Origin: CAVOGJ01 sp963695405
Lineage (GTDB): Bacteria; Planctomycetota; Planctomycetia; Pirellulales; Pirellulaceae
Direction of reading: 5' to 3'
DNA length: 64,000 bases
NCBI GenBank assembly: GCA_963695405.1
Contig: CAVOGJ010000006.1
Coordinates: 346,128 to 410,127, forward strand
Made by a program: the position numbers and the translations under genes. Below, in pieces: positions 56,060-64,000 of the stretch (the stretch's first letter is position 1; each line of letters begins with the position of its first letter). The notes under the pieces were generated by a model that was not told where the DNA came from, did no database searches, and saw only the letters and a list, made by a program, of their open reading frames with translations.

Positions 56060-57085
56060 TCAGAGTTGCCAAGGGGCCTGATAGCGCAACCCCAGGTTCA
56101 GGATGCGCTGAATCAACTCTTCATATTTGATGCCGGCCTTTTCGGCCGATTCCGCAAAATCTTCCCCATACGTGATGTTTGGATTGGGGTTCGCCTCGAT
56201 CACGTAGACCTGTCCATCCGGAGACAATCTCAGGTCCATCCGCGCGTAGCCGCTAAGATTCAAGGCCCGGTAAACGCGTTTGCAGAGGTTCCCGATGCGA
56301 TCGACTTCGGCTTTCGACATGCCACTTGCTTCCGCCGTAGTTATGCCATATCGCTCCTGGTACTTTCGATTCCACTTGACGTGTCGAGTGGCGATGCGCG
56401 GAATGTTTTCCGGCATTTTTTCGAACAACATCTCCCAGGGTGGAAACACGGTCAGGCGATCGTTGCCCATGACTCCCACATACAGCTCGCGCCCATCGAT
56501 GTACTGCTCGACCAGGGCATCCGACTCGACATTCTTGTGAATGAACTCGACTCGTTCCAGCAATTCCGCATCGCTACGGACGATCGATGCCTGCGCTATC
56601 CCCATCGATGCGTCCTCGACTACCGATTTTACAAAGAGGGGGAACGGCAGCGATTTCTTGCGGCGTACTTTTTTCCCAATCGGAAAGACAGCAAAATGCG
56701 GCGTGCGAATACGATGATATGTCAGGATCTTCTTACTAAGTGCCTTGTCTTTGGCGAGCATCAGCCCGCGGGGATTGCAGCCGGTGTAGGACTGGCGCAT
56801 CAGCTCTAAATAGGAAATGATCGCGTGATCGTAGGTGACTACGCCGTGGAACTCCTCCAGCAGCATGAAGGTGATCTCGGGCTTCCACTCCAGCAAGGCA
56901 TTTCGCATGGGCGTGAGGTCGTCGTACACTCCCAGCGGTAAGACCTCGTGTCCGAGTTCCCGTAACGTCGTTACGACGTCAAACTCGGCCTTCCATTCGT
57001 CGATCTCCTGATCGCTATGGCCGTCCATCGTTTCTGGCGGCACATGCCCCTCGCGAACCAGGACCAATACTCGCAGTGTTTTCAT
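56060..57085 (-). CDS. D-Ala-D-Ala-ligase-like ATP-grasp enzyme
   Basis: A 341-residue ATP-grasp ligase. The Ddl-like features are YTGCNPRGLMLAKDKALSKK (substrate and ATP domain entry), FPLFVKSVVEDASMGI, VEQYIDGRELYVGV, and GYARMDLRLSPDGQVYVIEANPNP with the Mg-binding Glu and Asn. The central part is unlike true Ddl and the N-terminal domain is also divergent, so a peptide ligase for another amino acid or natural product is more likely than cell-wall D-Ala-D-Ala. It follows a zinc peptidase gene on the same strand. Confidence 0.85.
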   Translation of the reverse strand: MKTLRVLVLVREGHVPPETMDGHSDQEIDEWKAEFDVVTTLRELGHEVLPLGVYDDLTPMRNALLEWKPEITFMLLEEFHGVVTYDHAIISYLELMRQSYTGCNPRGLMLAKDKALSKKILTYHRIRTPHFAVFPIGKKVRRKKSLPFPLFVKSVVEDASMGIAQASIVRSDAELLERVEFIHKNVESDALVEQYIDGRELYVGVMGNDRLTVFPPWEMLFEKMPENIPRIATRHVKWNRKYQERYGITTAEASGMSKAEVDRIGNLCKRVYRALNLSGYARMDLRLSPDGQVYVIEANPNPNITYGEDFAESAEKAGIKYEELIQRILNLGLRYQAPWQL

Positions 57086-57441
57086 CGGAGAAGGGACTTC
57101 CGGCGTGCTGGGTTACGATTCCGTGGATCGACTCCGGCGATTGTAGCATTTTTGACCGATAGCGCAGACTAGGGGACGTCGGCTGGCGCGATTGAAGTCA
57201 ATGGGTTACGGAGAAACAGTCCCGAGAGAATCGCTTAACGACATTCGAGTGGGGTCTGGGGGAATTCCGATCCAACGAACGGCCGGACTCTACCCTGTAA
57301 AGGAGGAGCCGCCGGGCGTTTTCGAGCATTTGGTCTCCCAAGGACGCGGAGAAAACGCCGTGCCGCGCCCCGATGTCTGGGAAGCCCCCTGCGGGCCGAC
57401 TCCAGTTCGCGGGGATCGGCATTTCCCGCAGAATCGCCGCC
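57086..57441. other. intergenic region with an inverted repeat
   Basis: No gene is seen in this spacer between the zinc peptidase and the ATP-grasp gene. The inverted repeat at 57315-57359 is the only structure noticed. Confidence 0.4.
57315..57359. repeat. inverted repeat between the peptidase and ligase genes
   Basis: GGCGTTTTC at 57315-57323 pairs with GAAAACGCC at 57351-57359. A smaller inner stem TTGG/CCAA lies in the 27-base loop. It is not followed by a T run on either strand. It may fold in a leader RNA of the ATP-grasp gene. Confidence 0.45.
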
Positions 57442-58470
57442 CTACATCGCGACTCGATGATGACCACCGTGGAGATAATTCATGGTCTGTACGGTGAGCA
57501 TGACCATGGCATCCAGTTTGGCTTGTTGCTCCGATCCGCGGAGTCGCAGCTTGAGTTCACGGCAACGGGCGATGGTGTCGCTCAGCACTTGATCGATGGT
57601 GTATTGATATTCGCCGGTCCCCTCGGCCACCGATCGACGCAATTCTCGCCGGTGCCGATTGAGAAACACCGAGGCTGCCGGCTGATTGCGATGAGCTGCC
57701 TCGTTGGAGAATAATCGCAACAGGTCTCGATCGTAGAAATGCGGATGTTCGACGCCGTAGTGGTCGCGCTTCTTCTGGTAATGTTCTCGCAGGGTGAACC
57801 GCATGGATTTCAAGGGGTCAATGTGCTGTTTCGAAGTGACTTTGGGTTTGATGTGGGTGATCTCATCCATCGTCTGCTGCACGAATTCCAGCTTCTTGAG
57901 TGCGGGCCAACCCTTGTACTGGCTCCGCCAAGTTGATCGTGGTTTAAGCCATACTGCGAAGGTTTCGGCAAAGTCCTCGACCGGATGTGCTTGGGCGTAC
58001 CAGGCGTCTAAGTGCAGCACGTAACGTTTGCTGTAAGGTTTCGGCTGGTAAAACTCCGGATACGGCTGAGAGACCAGGCCAAAATGTTCTCGGTAGCCCC
58101 GCTTCCGACGTAGTCGATAAGCGGTATCAATGGCATGTCCGGCTTCATGCCGCAAAATCTTCATGCACCATTCGTGCGTGCCCCCCTCGACCTCGAGCAG
58201 TTGTTTCCGCTCCAAACGCATCAGCCGCCGGTCCGCCAGGTAGAATGGGATGGCGACTCCAGGCACGCCGTCTGGGGAGAACCAGTCATTCGACAGCCAA
58301 AAATGGGGACGAAACGGAATGCCTCGGTCGTCCAATTCCCCATACAACTGTTCGATACGATCTTCGAGGACCGTCCCTGTGATGGACAGGCCCAGATCGC
58401 ACATTCTCAGGTCGAGCAATTCATCATCCGACAGCGTATCCAGTTGCCTTTTCTGCTTGCGTCGCGGCAT
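57442..58470 (-). CDS. putative zinc-binding metallopeptidase
   Basis: A 342-residue protein from ATG 58470. LRHEAGHAIDTAYRLRRKRG carries the HExxH zinc motif (His108, Glu109, His112). DAWYAQAHPVEDFAETFAVWL supplies a further Glu/His cluster (His162, Glu165, Glu169) as in COG4307/Peptidase_Mx. There is no signal peptide. The next gene on the same strand is an ATP-grasp ligase, suggesting a make-and-trim peptide pair. The frame continues upstream of 58470 through the junction into algal DNA, which is an artefact. Confidence 0.85.
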   Translation of the reverse strand: MPRRKQKRQLDTLSDDELLDLRMCDLGLSITGTVLEDRIEQLYGELDDRGIPFRPHFWLSNDWFSPDGVPGVAIPFYLADRRLMRLERKQLLEVEGGTHEWCMKILRHEAGHAIDTAYRLRRKRGYREHFGLVSQPYPEFYQPKPYSKRYVLHLDAWYAQAHPVEDFAETFAVWLKPRSTWRSQYKGWPALKKLEFVQQTMDEITHIKPKVTSKQHIDPLKSMRFTLREHYQKKRDHYGVEHPHFYDRDLLRLFSNEAAHRNQPAASVFLNRHRRELRRSVAEGTGEYQYTIDQVLSDTIARCRELKLRLRGSEQQAKLDAMVMLTVQTMNYLHGGHHRVAM

Positions 58471-58639
58471 TCCACAACCTTGTCTGCTTGCTATGTTGGG
58501 CCGCGCGACGGTCCCCTGGTCGAAGGGGCGGGCGACGGCGGAAGAGCGAAGATTCCACGGGTTCCGTCTGAGAGTAGTCGAGTTTTTCCATCTCGTGAAG
58601 GGCAATCGCGAATCGGAAATTGCCGCACTTGCCAAGCCC

Positions 58640-58660
58640 TTTGACCCCGCCCCCGCCCCC
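58640..58660. other. junction between bacterial and algal DNA
   Basis: Left of here the sequence has mixed composition and bacterial genes. Right of here it becomes C-rich (CCCCGCCCCC tracts) and continues as an intron and exons of a eukaryotic helicase gene. The change occurs within about 20 bases. Confidence 0.85.
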
Positions 58661-58688
58661 CCCCCCGCCCCCCCCCAGGCCCCCCCAC

Positions 58689-59845
58689 CCGCAAACAGGA
58701 ACTCCTCGTCGCGGATCTCATCCTCCAGCGCCGCCAGCTTGTCGGCCTCGCGCTTCGCGAGGTACTCCTGGCGGCTCACGTCGCGCAGCATCGGGACCAG
58801 CGCGGCGCGCTCGCCCGCGCCCAGGCCCGCGGCCGCGCGGCGCTCGCGGTGCGCGGCGGCCCTCGCGCGGGGCCTCGTCCGCGAGCTTCTTCGTCTTGCC
58901 CTCGTCGCGCTCGCGCAGCCTGAGGGGGGGCGCGGGCGGGCGGGCGGTGAGCTACGCCCCGCGGCGCGGCCCCGCGCGCCAGAGCAGCGACCCGCGCGCG
59001 CGCGCGCGCGCGCCGGCCACACGCCGCAGCCGCGGGCGCCCCCGCCCCCCGCCCCCCGCCCCCCGCCCCCCGCCCCCGCCCCCCGCCCCCCCCCGCCCCC
59101 GCCCCCCGCCCCCCGCCCCCCCGCCCCCCGCCCCCCGCCCCCCTCACCGCGCCTCGAACTCCTCCTTCTCGCGCTGGTCCGCCTCCAGCTCAGCCTCGCG
59201 CCGCGCCGCCGCGACGGCCTCGTCGCCGCCGCCGCCGCCGCCGGCGCGGGGGCCGCCGCCCTCCTCGCCGTCCTCCTCCCACGCGCGGCGGCTGCGCTTG
59301 GGCTCGCGCACCACCGTGGGGTCGCCGCCGCCGCCCTCGTCGCCGCTGCCGCCGCCGCCCGCCGCCTTGCTGCGCCGCAGGTGCTTCTCCTTGCGGCGCC
59401 GCTCCTTGCCCTTGTCCCTGCCCCTGCCCCTGTCCTTGTCGCCGCCGCCCTCGCCGCCGCCCTCGGGCGCGCCTGCGCCCGCCGCGCCGCCGCCGCCGCC
59501 GGCGGGCGCCGCCCCCGCCCCCTCCGCCGCCTCGTCGTCGTCCAGCAGGCCGTACGCGCGGCTGCGCTCGACGAGCGCGCGCGCCTCCGCCGCGGCCGCG
59601 CGCGCCGCGCCGCCACCGCCGCCGCTGCTGCTGGGCAGGCGGCTGAGCAGCTCCGCCGCGAACGCCGCGACGGCGGGCGTGTCGGGCAGGCCTGCGCCCG
59701 CGAGTGCGCGCGCGAGCGCGGGCGGGCCGCCCTTGGTGCGCCGCGCCTGCGCGACGACAAAGTCGGCCGTCGTGCGGTCGCTGAAGCCCGCGAGGCCGTG
59801 CAGCGCGTCGCCCACCCACGCGCGCAGCTCGCGGTCGCTCGCCAT
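58689..59845 (-). CDS. DHX16/Prp2-like DEAH-box splicing helicase, N-terminal part only
   Basis: Exon 1 (59845 down to 59148) starts ASDRELRAWVGDALHGLAGF and has EARALVERSRAYGLLDDDEA and a basic stretch RRRKEKHLRR. All parallel the N-terminus of human DHX16, whose product drives Prp2-type spliceosome activation. A GT donor at 59147 and a TCAG acceptor at 58921 bound a 228-base C-rich intron. Exon 2 (58919 to about 58689) encodes RLRERDEGKTKKLADEAP. After one extra base at 58860-58862 it continues ALVPMLRDVSRQEYLAKREA and LEDEIRDEEFLF, matching the DHX16 segment up to EEFLFGD. The helicase domains are lost beyond the junction. Confidence 0.8.
59036..59143. repeat. C-rich minisatellite in the helicase intron
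   Basis: About 100 bases of CCCCGCC/CCCCCGCC units with almost no A or T. A (CG)n run lies nearby at about 58995-59012. Both fall inside intron 1 of the helicase gene. Confidence 0.8.
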
Positions 59846-60352
59846 CGCGGCGGCGGGGCTCCGGCGGGGCTCGCGGGGCGCACGGAGGGACGCACGCGCC
59901 GCGCCGCCGCCGGCGGGCGGGCGCGGGTGGTGCTGCGGGCGCCGCGCCGCTGCGCGCGCCGCCGGCGCGCGTGCGCCGCCGCCGCTGCAGAGGTGGCCGC
60001 GGGCGCAGCCGGCGCGCCGCAGTGGTGCGGCTCCTGCTAAGAGCCTCTCTTGGGCCCGCGACGCCGAGAGGACGCCGACTTGGGTGCCGGCGCGGTGATC
60101 TGGGCCTCAGAGGTGGCCTGTGTTGTTGTGGTTGGCTCCACGATCGCTGCAGCTGGCCGCGCCGATAATGGGGCGTGCGCGCCGTGACGATCGTCCATAG
60201 TGGAGGGACGCGTGGTCAAAGCTGGACGGCCACTAGCAACCACGCTCGCGCCGGCGAAGCGTCCAGCCCCCTTGCCTCGCCCTTTTTTCGCCTGCCTTGG
60301 CACCAGGCCGAAGCCTGAGCACGCAGCGGCTCGCCAGGGGGTGTGGACGCCA
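59846..60352. other. divergent promoter region between two algal genes
   Basis: It separates the helicase start (minus) from the uS5 start (plus) and should hold both promoters and 5' UTRs. Composition falls from near-pure GC at about 60,050 to a more mixed stretch at 60,110-60,300, where the uS5 leader is likely. No TATA box was identified. Confidence 0.5.
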
Positions 60353-63300
60353 ATGGCGCTCTCCTCCGCCGCTGTTCGGCCGGGCCCCCGGCTCCAGGGG
60401 CTCGCACGCAATGCGGGCGTGAAGCCGGCGCGCGTGGCGCGCCCGGTGGTGCGGCGGGCGGCCGAGGAGGAGACCGCCGAGGCCGCTGCGCCCGCTGAGA
60501 CAGCCCCCGAGCCCGTGGCCGAGGCGGTGGTGCAGGCCGAGACCTTCTCCTTCAACCTGACCGAGTGAGTGGCGCCAGGGGGCGGCGGGAACGGGTTCGC
60601 CCCGGGGCGGCCCCTGCCAGGCCGCGGCCCGCCGGTGGAGGGGGTCGCGGCCGGTGCCGGCGGCCCCGATGGACTCCCCCAGGGAGGGCCGCCAGCGGCG
60701 CGGCGGCGCGCGGGGGTGGCGGCGGCGGCGCCGCGCGCTCCGCTGCCGCCGCCGCGTCCGCCGCCGCGCGTCCGCCCGCACGCGGTGTGCTTCGGAAGCG
60801 CCGCGCGGGCAGGACTATGGAATGCGCAGCGGACGCACACACAGTCCTACATGTGCGGCCAGAGGGCCCGCTGCACACGTGCCGCCCCGCGCACACGCGC
60901 ACAGCGCACAGGCGCCCATCGCGCAACGCCCGTGCAGCACCCCCCCCCCCCCCGACCCTCGCCCCCCCCCGCCCCCCGCCCCTCGCCAGGGCGCGCCGCG
61001 GCAACCAGTACGAGGCCAGCGACGTGCAGGCCGCCATCGACTACTACGCGAGCGGCGCGGGCGACATGCCCTACGAGGCGGACTTTGCGGTCAACCGCTT
61101 TGGCACCGAGGACGCCGCGTTCTTCGACGACATTGACGACAACGAGGGCTACGCGCAGAGCGAGTACCTGTCCGTGGGCATCGAGGAGGTGCGCGTGCCG
61201 CTGCTTCTTTGTTTCACCGCTTGGTCAAAAGCAGGGCAGGGCATGGGCGCGGCTGCCGCGCGCGCCAGCAGCCCCGCGCTGCCGCCGCCCGCCCCCGCCC
61301 CCGCCCCCCCCCCCCCGCCCGCCCCCCGCCCCCGCAGGCCGCGCCCAAGACGAAGCAGCGCGCGCGCAACGAGGACGACGCGTACGACGAGGCGCTCGAG
61401 GAGTTTGACTCGGAGCGCGCGGCGTCGGCGGCCTTTGAGGGCGTGGAGGTGCTCGACGACTCGCTGCTCGACGACGGCGACGACGCCGACGCGCCGTGGG
61501 CGTGGGACGACGGCGCCGCGCCCGGCGCGGGCGCGACCGCCGCGGCCGCGCAGGCGAGCGCGGCAGGCGAGGCCGACGCGGACGCGATCCTCGCGCAGCT
61601 CGCGGCCATCGACTTTGACCTGCTCAAGGACGAGGACGAGGAGCAGCGCGAGCTCGCGAGCATGGTCGCCGACGCGCTGGGCGACGACCTCGACCTCGTG
61701 GCCGCGGCCGACGGCGGCGGCGACGTCGCCGACGCGGGCGGCCTGAGCGCGGTGCGCGCGCGGGGGGGGGACGGGGGGCGGCCGGGTGCCCCTGCGAATG
61801 TGCACGCGTGAGGGCGCCGTCAGCGCGGCAATCGCCCCCCCCACCCCGCCCATCACCCTCGCCCCCGCCCCCAGGCCGAGGAGGCGGCGCTGGCCGAGGC
61901 GATGGCCATCGACGCGCCCTCCGTGGCCGCGCCCGAGCTCGACGCCGCGAGCGCCGCTGCCGCGGCCGCGCTCGCCGCCGAGGCCGCCGCCGCGGGCGCC
62001 GACGCGCCGCTCAGCGGCGCCGACGTGAGCACGTACCTGTCCGCGCTGCGCGGCGTCGACGCCAAGGCCGCGGGCGGCAGCGCGGACGCGCTTGAGGGCG
62101 TGCGCAAGGAGGCGGTGGCCGCGGCGGGCGCGGCCCCCGCGCTGCCCGCCGACATTGCGGCGCCGGCGCTGCCCGCGGCGCTCGCCGCGGCCGACGCGCC
62201 GTTCGCGGCCGCCGCCGGCGCCGAGGGCGCCGACGGCGAGGGCGACGCGCTGCTGGCCGCGTTCCGCGCCGACCTGGCCGAGCTGGAGGCGATCCAGATC
62301 GCCGACTACGACAAGTGCGGGCCCGCCCGCGCGCGCGCGGGGCCTGCGGCGGACCTCACCAGGGGGAGGGGGGGGTCCAACCCCCTGCGCCCGCTCGTCT
62401 CCAACCGGCACCCCGGCTCACCGCCCCCCCTGCCCCCCTCCCCCGCAGCCCCCTGGGCAGCGCGGCGCTGTTCCCCGAGGAGTCGGACCTGGAGGCGTAC
62501 GAGGCGGTCGTCGACGCGACGGCCGAGTACATGGCCGCGAGCGGCGAGGAGGTGCGCTTGCGCCGCGCCGCGCCGCGCCGCGCCGCCCTCCCGCTGCCGC
62601 GTCGCCGCGCGCCGTGGCAGCGGCGGCGCCTGCCTGCGCGCCCTGGCGAGCTGCGGCGCCGCCTGCAACCTGCTCGCCGCGCCCTCTCACCGCCGCCGCG
62701 CCCCCCGCCCCCCACCCCGCCCCCGCGCCCCAGATGGCGTCGGACCTGTTTGACGACGAGGGCCCCGCGGAGGACGACGCGGCAATCAACCCCTTTGACG
62801 ACCTCGACGAGGCGCTCGTGTCGCGCGGCCCCCTGGTGGAGCTGGAGGACGACGACGACGCCAACTTCCAGGTGCGGGCGCGCGCACGGGGCGGCGCAGG
62901 GCGCGCGGCGCGGGTGCCCGCCCTCCGCCCGCCCACCCTCGTATCCCCCCCTGCACCTGGCCCCACCCCTGCACCCGCCCCGCAACCCTTGCCCGCCCGC
63001 CGCGCAGGAGCGCATCCTGGAGCTGTCGCGCGTGACCAAGGTCGTGAAGGGCGGCAAGATCATGGGCTTCCGCGCGGTCGTCGTCGTCGGCGACGGCGCG
63101 GGCCGCGTCGGCGTCGGCTGCCAGTCGGGGCGCGAGGTGGGCACCGCGGTCAAGCGCAGCCTGGTGGACGCGAAGAAGAACCTGGTGCGCGTGCCGCTCG
63201 TGGGCGCGGGCACGCTGCCGCACAAGGTCGAGGCGTGGTTCAAGGCGGCGGGCGTCGTCGTCGTGCCCGCGTCCGAGGGGACGGGCGTGATCGCGGGCGG

Positions 63301-63475
63301 CGCCGTGCGCAGCGTGCTGGAGCTCGCGGGCGTGCAGAACGTGCTCGCCAAGCGCCTCGGCAGCCGCAGCGTGCTCAACAACGCGCGCGTGACGGTCAAG
63401 GCGCTGGAGCAGCTGCGCACGCTGTCCGAGGTCGCGCGCGCGCGCGACCTGCCGCTGCAGGCGCTGCTGCAGTGA
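60353..63475 (+). CDS. PRPS5: plastid ribosomal protein uS5, nuclear gene with seven exons
   Basis: Exons 60353-60564, 60990-61188, 61338-61751, 61875-62314, 62449-62551, 62734-62871 and 63008-63475 join to 1,974 bases (657 residues plus stop) without a break. Every intron begins GT (GTGAGT or GTGCGC/GTGCGG) and ends CAG behind a C-rich tract. Exon 1 encodes an Ala/Arg/Val-rich plastid transit peptide (ALSSAAVRPGPRLQGLARN). Exons 2-6 encode an acidic, Ala-rich extension. Exon 7 is the S5 domain: RVTKVVKGGKIMGFRAVVVV (RNA-binding entry), GVGCQSGREVGTAVKRSL, PASEGTGVIAGGAVRSVLEL and LGSRSVLNNARVTVKAL. It acts in the 30S subunit of the chloroplast ribosome. The large extension recalls the algal uS5c of Chlamydomonas. 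Confidence 0.9.
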
Positions 63476-63760
63476 GCGCCCCCGCGCCGCGCCTGCCCGG
63501 CCCCCCCCCCTCTCTGGGAGGTCGGTGTTGCTGTTCTGGTCGCTCCCCCTCTGTGCGCCCTCCCCCCGCACCCCGCACGAGGCGCCCCCCCCCTGTCCCC
63601 CCTCCCATTGCTTAGCGGCCCGCACGCGCCGCCGGCAGGTCGACATTCCACCTGGCGCGCCGCAGCAGTAAATGCCAACCATGCGCGCGCCCCCCAAGGG
63701 GGGGGGGAGCAGTTCCTGGCGGGGCGGGCCGCGCGGCACAGAAGGTGCAGGGGCGCGCCG
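63476..63760. other. 3' region between convergent algal genes
   Basis: Spacer with the 3' UTRs of uS5 (plus) and the kinase-like gene (minus). I looked for the green-algal TGTAA poly(A) signal and did not find a convincing copy downstream of the uS5 stop. Confidence 0.4.

Positions 63761-64000
<240 letters not shown>

Noticed and set aside
57442..59895. An 817-codon minus-strand open frame joining a zinc peptidase to a long Arg/Ala-rich N-terminal region
   Set aside because: It crosses the bacterial-algal junction. The N-terminal part is a mix of helicase exon, intron and off-frame sequence; the real peptidase starts at 58,470.
58250..60098. Plus-strand open frames of 596 and 492 codons rich in Pro, Ala and Arg
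   Set aside because: Extreme GC content removes stop codons; they are antisense to the helicase exons and C-rich introns and have no domain.
61149..63739. Several long minus-strand frames (up to 440 codons) opposite the uS5 gene
   Set aside because: They run through the uS5 exons and introns alike and are explained by GC-rich composition.

Overview
The window is two unrelated pieces of DNA joined near position 58,650. Positions 1 to about 58,645 are moderately GC-rich bacterial sequence with dense intronless genes. The gene set points to a planctomycete of the Pirellula type: a DUF1559 prepilin-like protein with a GFTIVE start, an ECF sigma factor overlapping a Ser/Thr kinase with a C-terminal repeat region, a tricorn-type S41 protease, a secreted Gfo/Idh/MocA oxidoreductase, DUF1365/CFA lipid genes and a PEP-CTERM-like tail. 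From about 58,650 to the end the DNA is extremely GC-rich, full of C tracts and GCC repeats, and carries intron-containing eukaryotic genes. Among them is a nuclear gene for a plastid ribosomal protein, so this part comes from a green-alga-like nuclear genome. A misassembly or library chimera of an alga and an associated planctomycete is far more likely than gene transfer.

Bacterial layout. 1-5.7 kb: envelope and stress proteins (BON protein, thiamine-binding protein, BON-MscS channel, DUF2383-like protein, an unknown helical protein, YihY/BrkB). 6-8.3 kb: xylulokinase and a TIGR04283-type glycosyltransferase. 8.4-14.3 kb: DJ-1/PfpI protein, DUF1559 protein, 6-phosphogluconolactonase, and a minus-strand sugar-oxidation operon (aldo/keto reductase, Zn-dehydrogenase, SDR). 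14.7-15.3 kb: a lone DUF4347-like domain. 15.6-20.8 kb: a five-gene minus-strand lipid-modification operon (FAD oxidoreductase, DUF1365, CFA synthase, DUF1295, second methyltransferase). 21-30.8 kb: a membrane-anchored unknown, FMN reductase, aldose epimerase, alkaline phosphatase, ankyrin protein, DUF2306, a miniature DUF1559 protein, an oxidoreductase and a TIM-barrel isomerase. 31-34 kb: ECF sigma plus kinase. 34-42 kb: RHH protein, trypsin-like protease, PAP2, MsrB, tricorn protease, SDR. 42-48.7 kb: a 1,339-residue membrane protein of unknown function, TMEM175 channel, GDPD. 49-53.3 kb: an HtrA protease with a sigma-54 promoter and tandem palindromes upstream, followed by a histidine kinase and a sigma-54-dependent regulator; this looks like a self-contained envelope-stress circuit. 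53.6-58.5 kb: HEAT protein, SpoIIAA-like protein, dodecin, a nitrobindin remnant, VOC protein, ATP-grasp ligase and zinc peptidase.

Algal layout. A truncated DHX16/Prp2-like helicase gene (minus) diverges from a seven-exon gene for plastid ribosomal protein uS5 (plus). The uS5 gene converges on the 3' end of an inositol-polyphosphate-kinase-like gene (minus).

Several otherwise intact genes are broken by single-base shifts (DUF2383, xylulokinase, DUF2306 twice, histidine kinase, both partial algal genes), which suggests residual indel errors in the assembly. I saw no tRNA, rRNA or CRISPR array, but tRNA detection by eye is not reliable.
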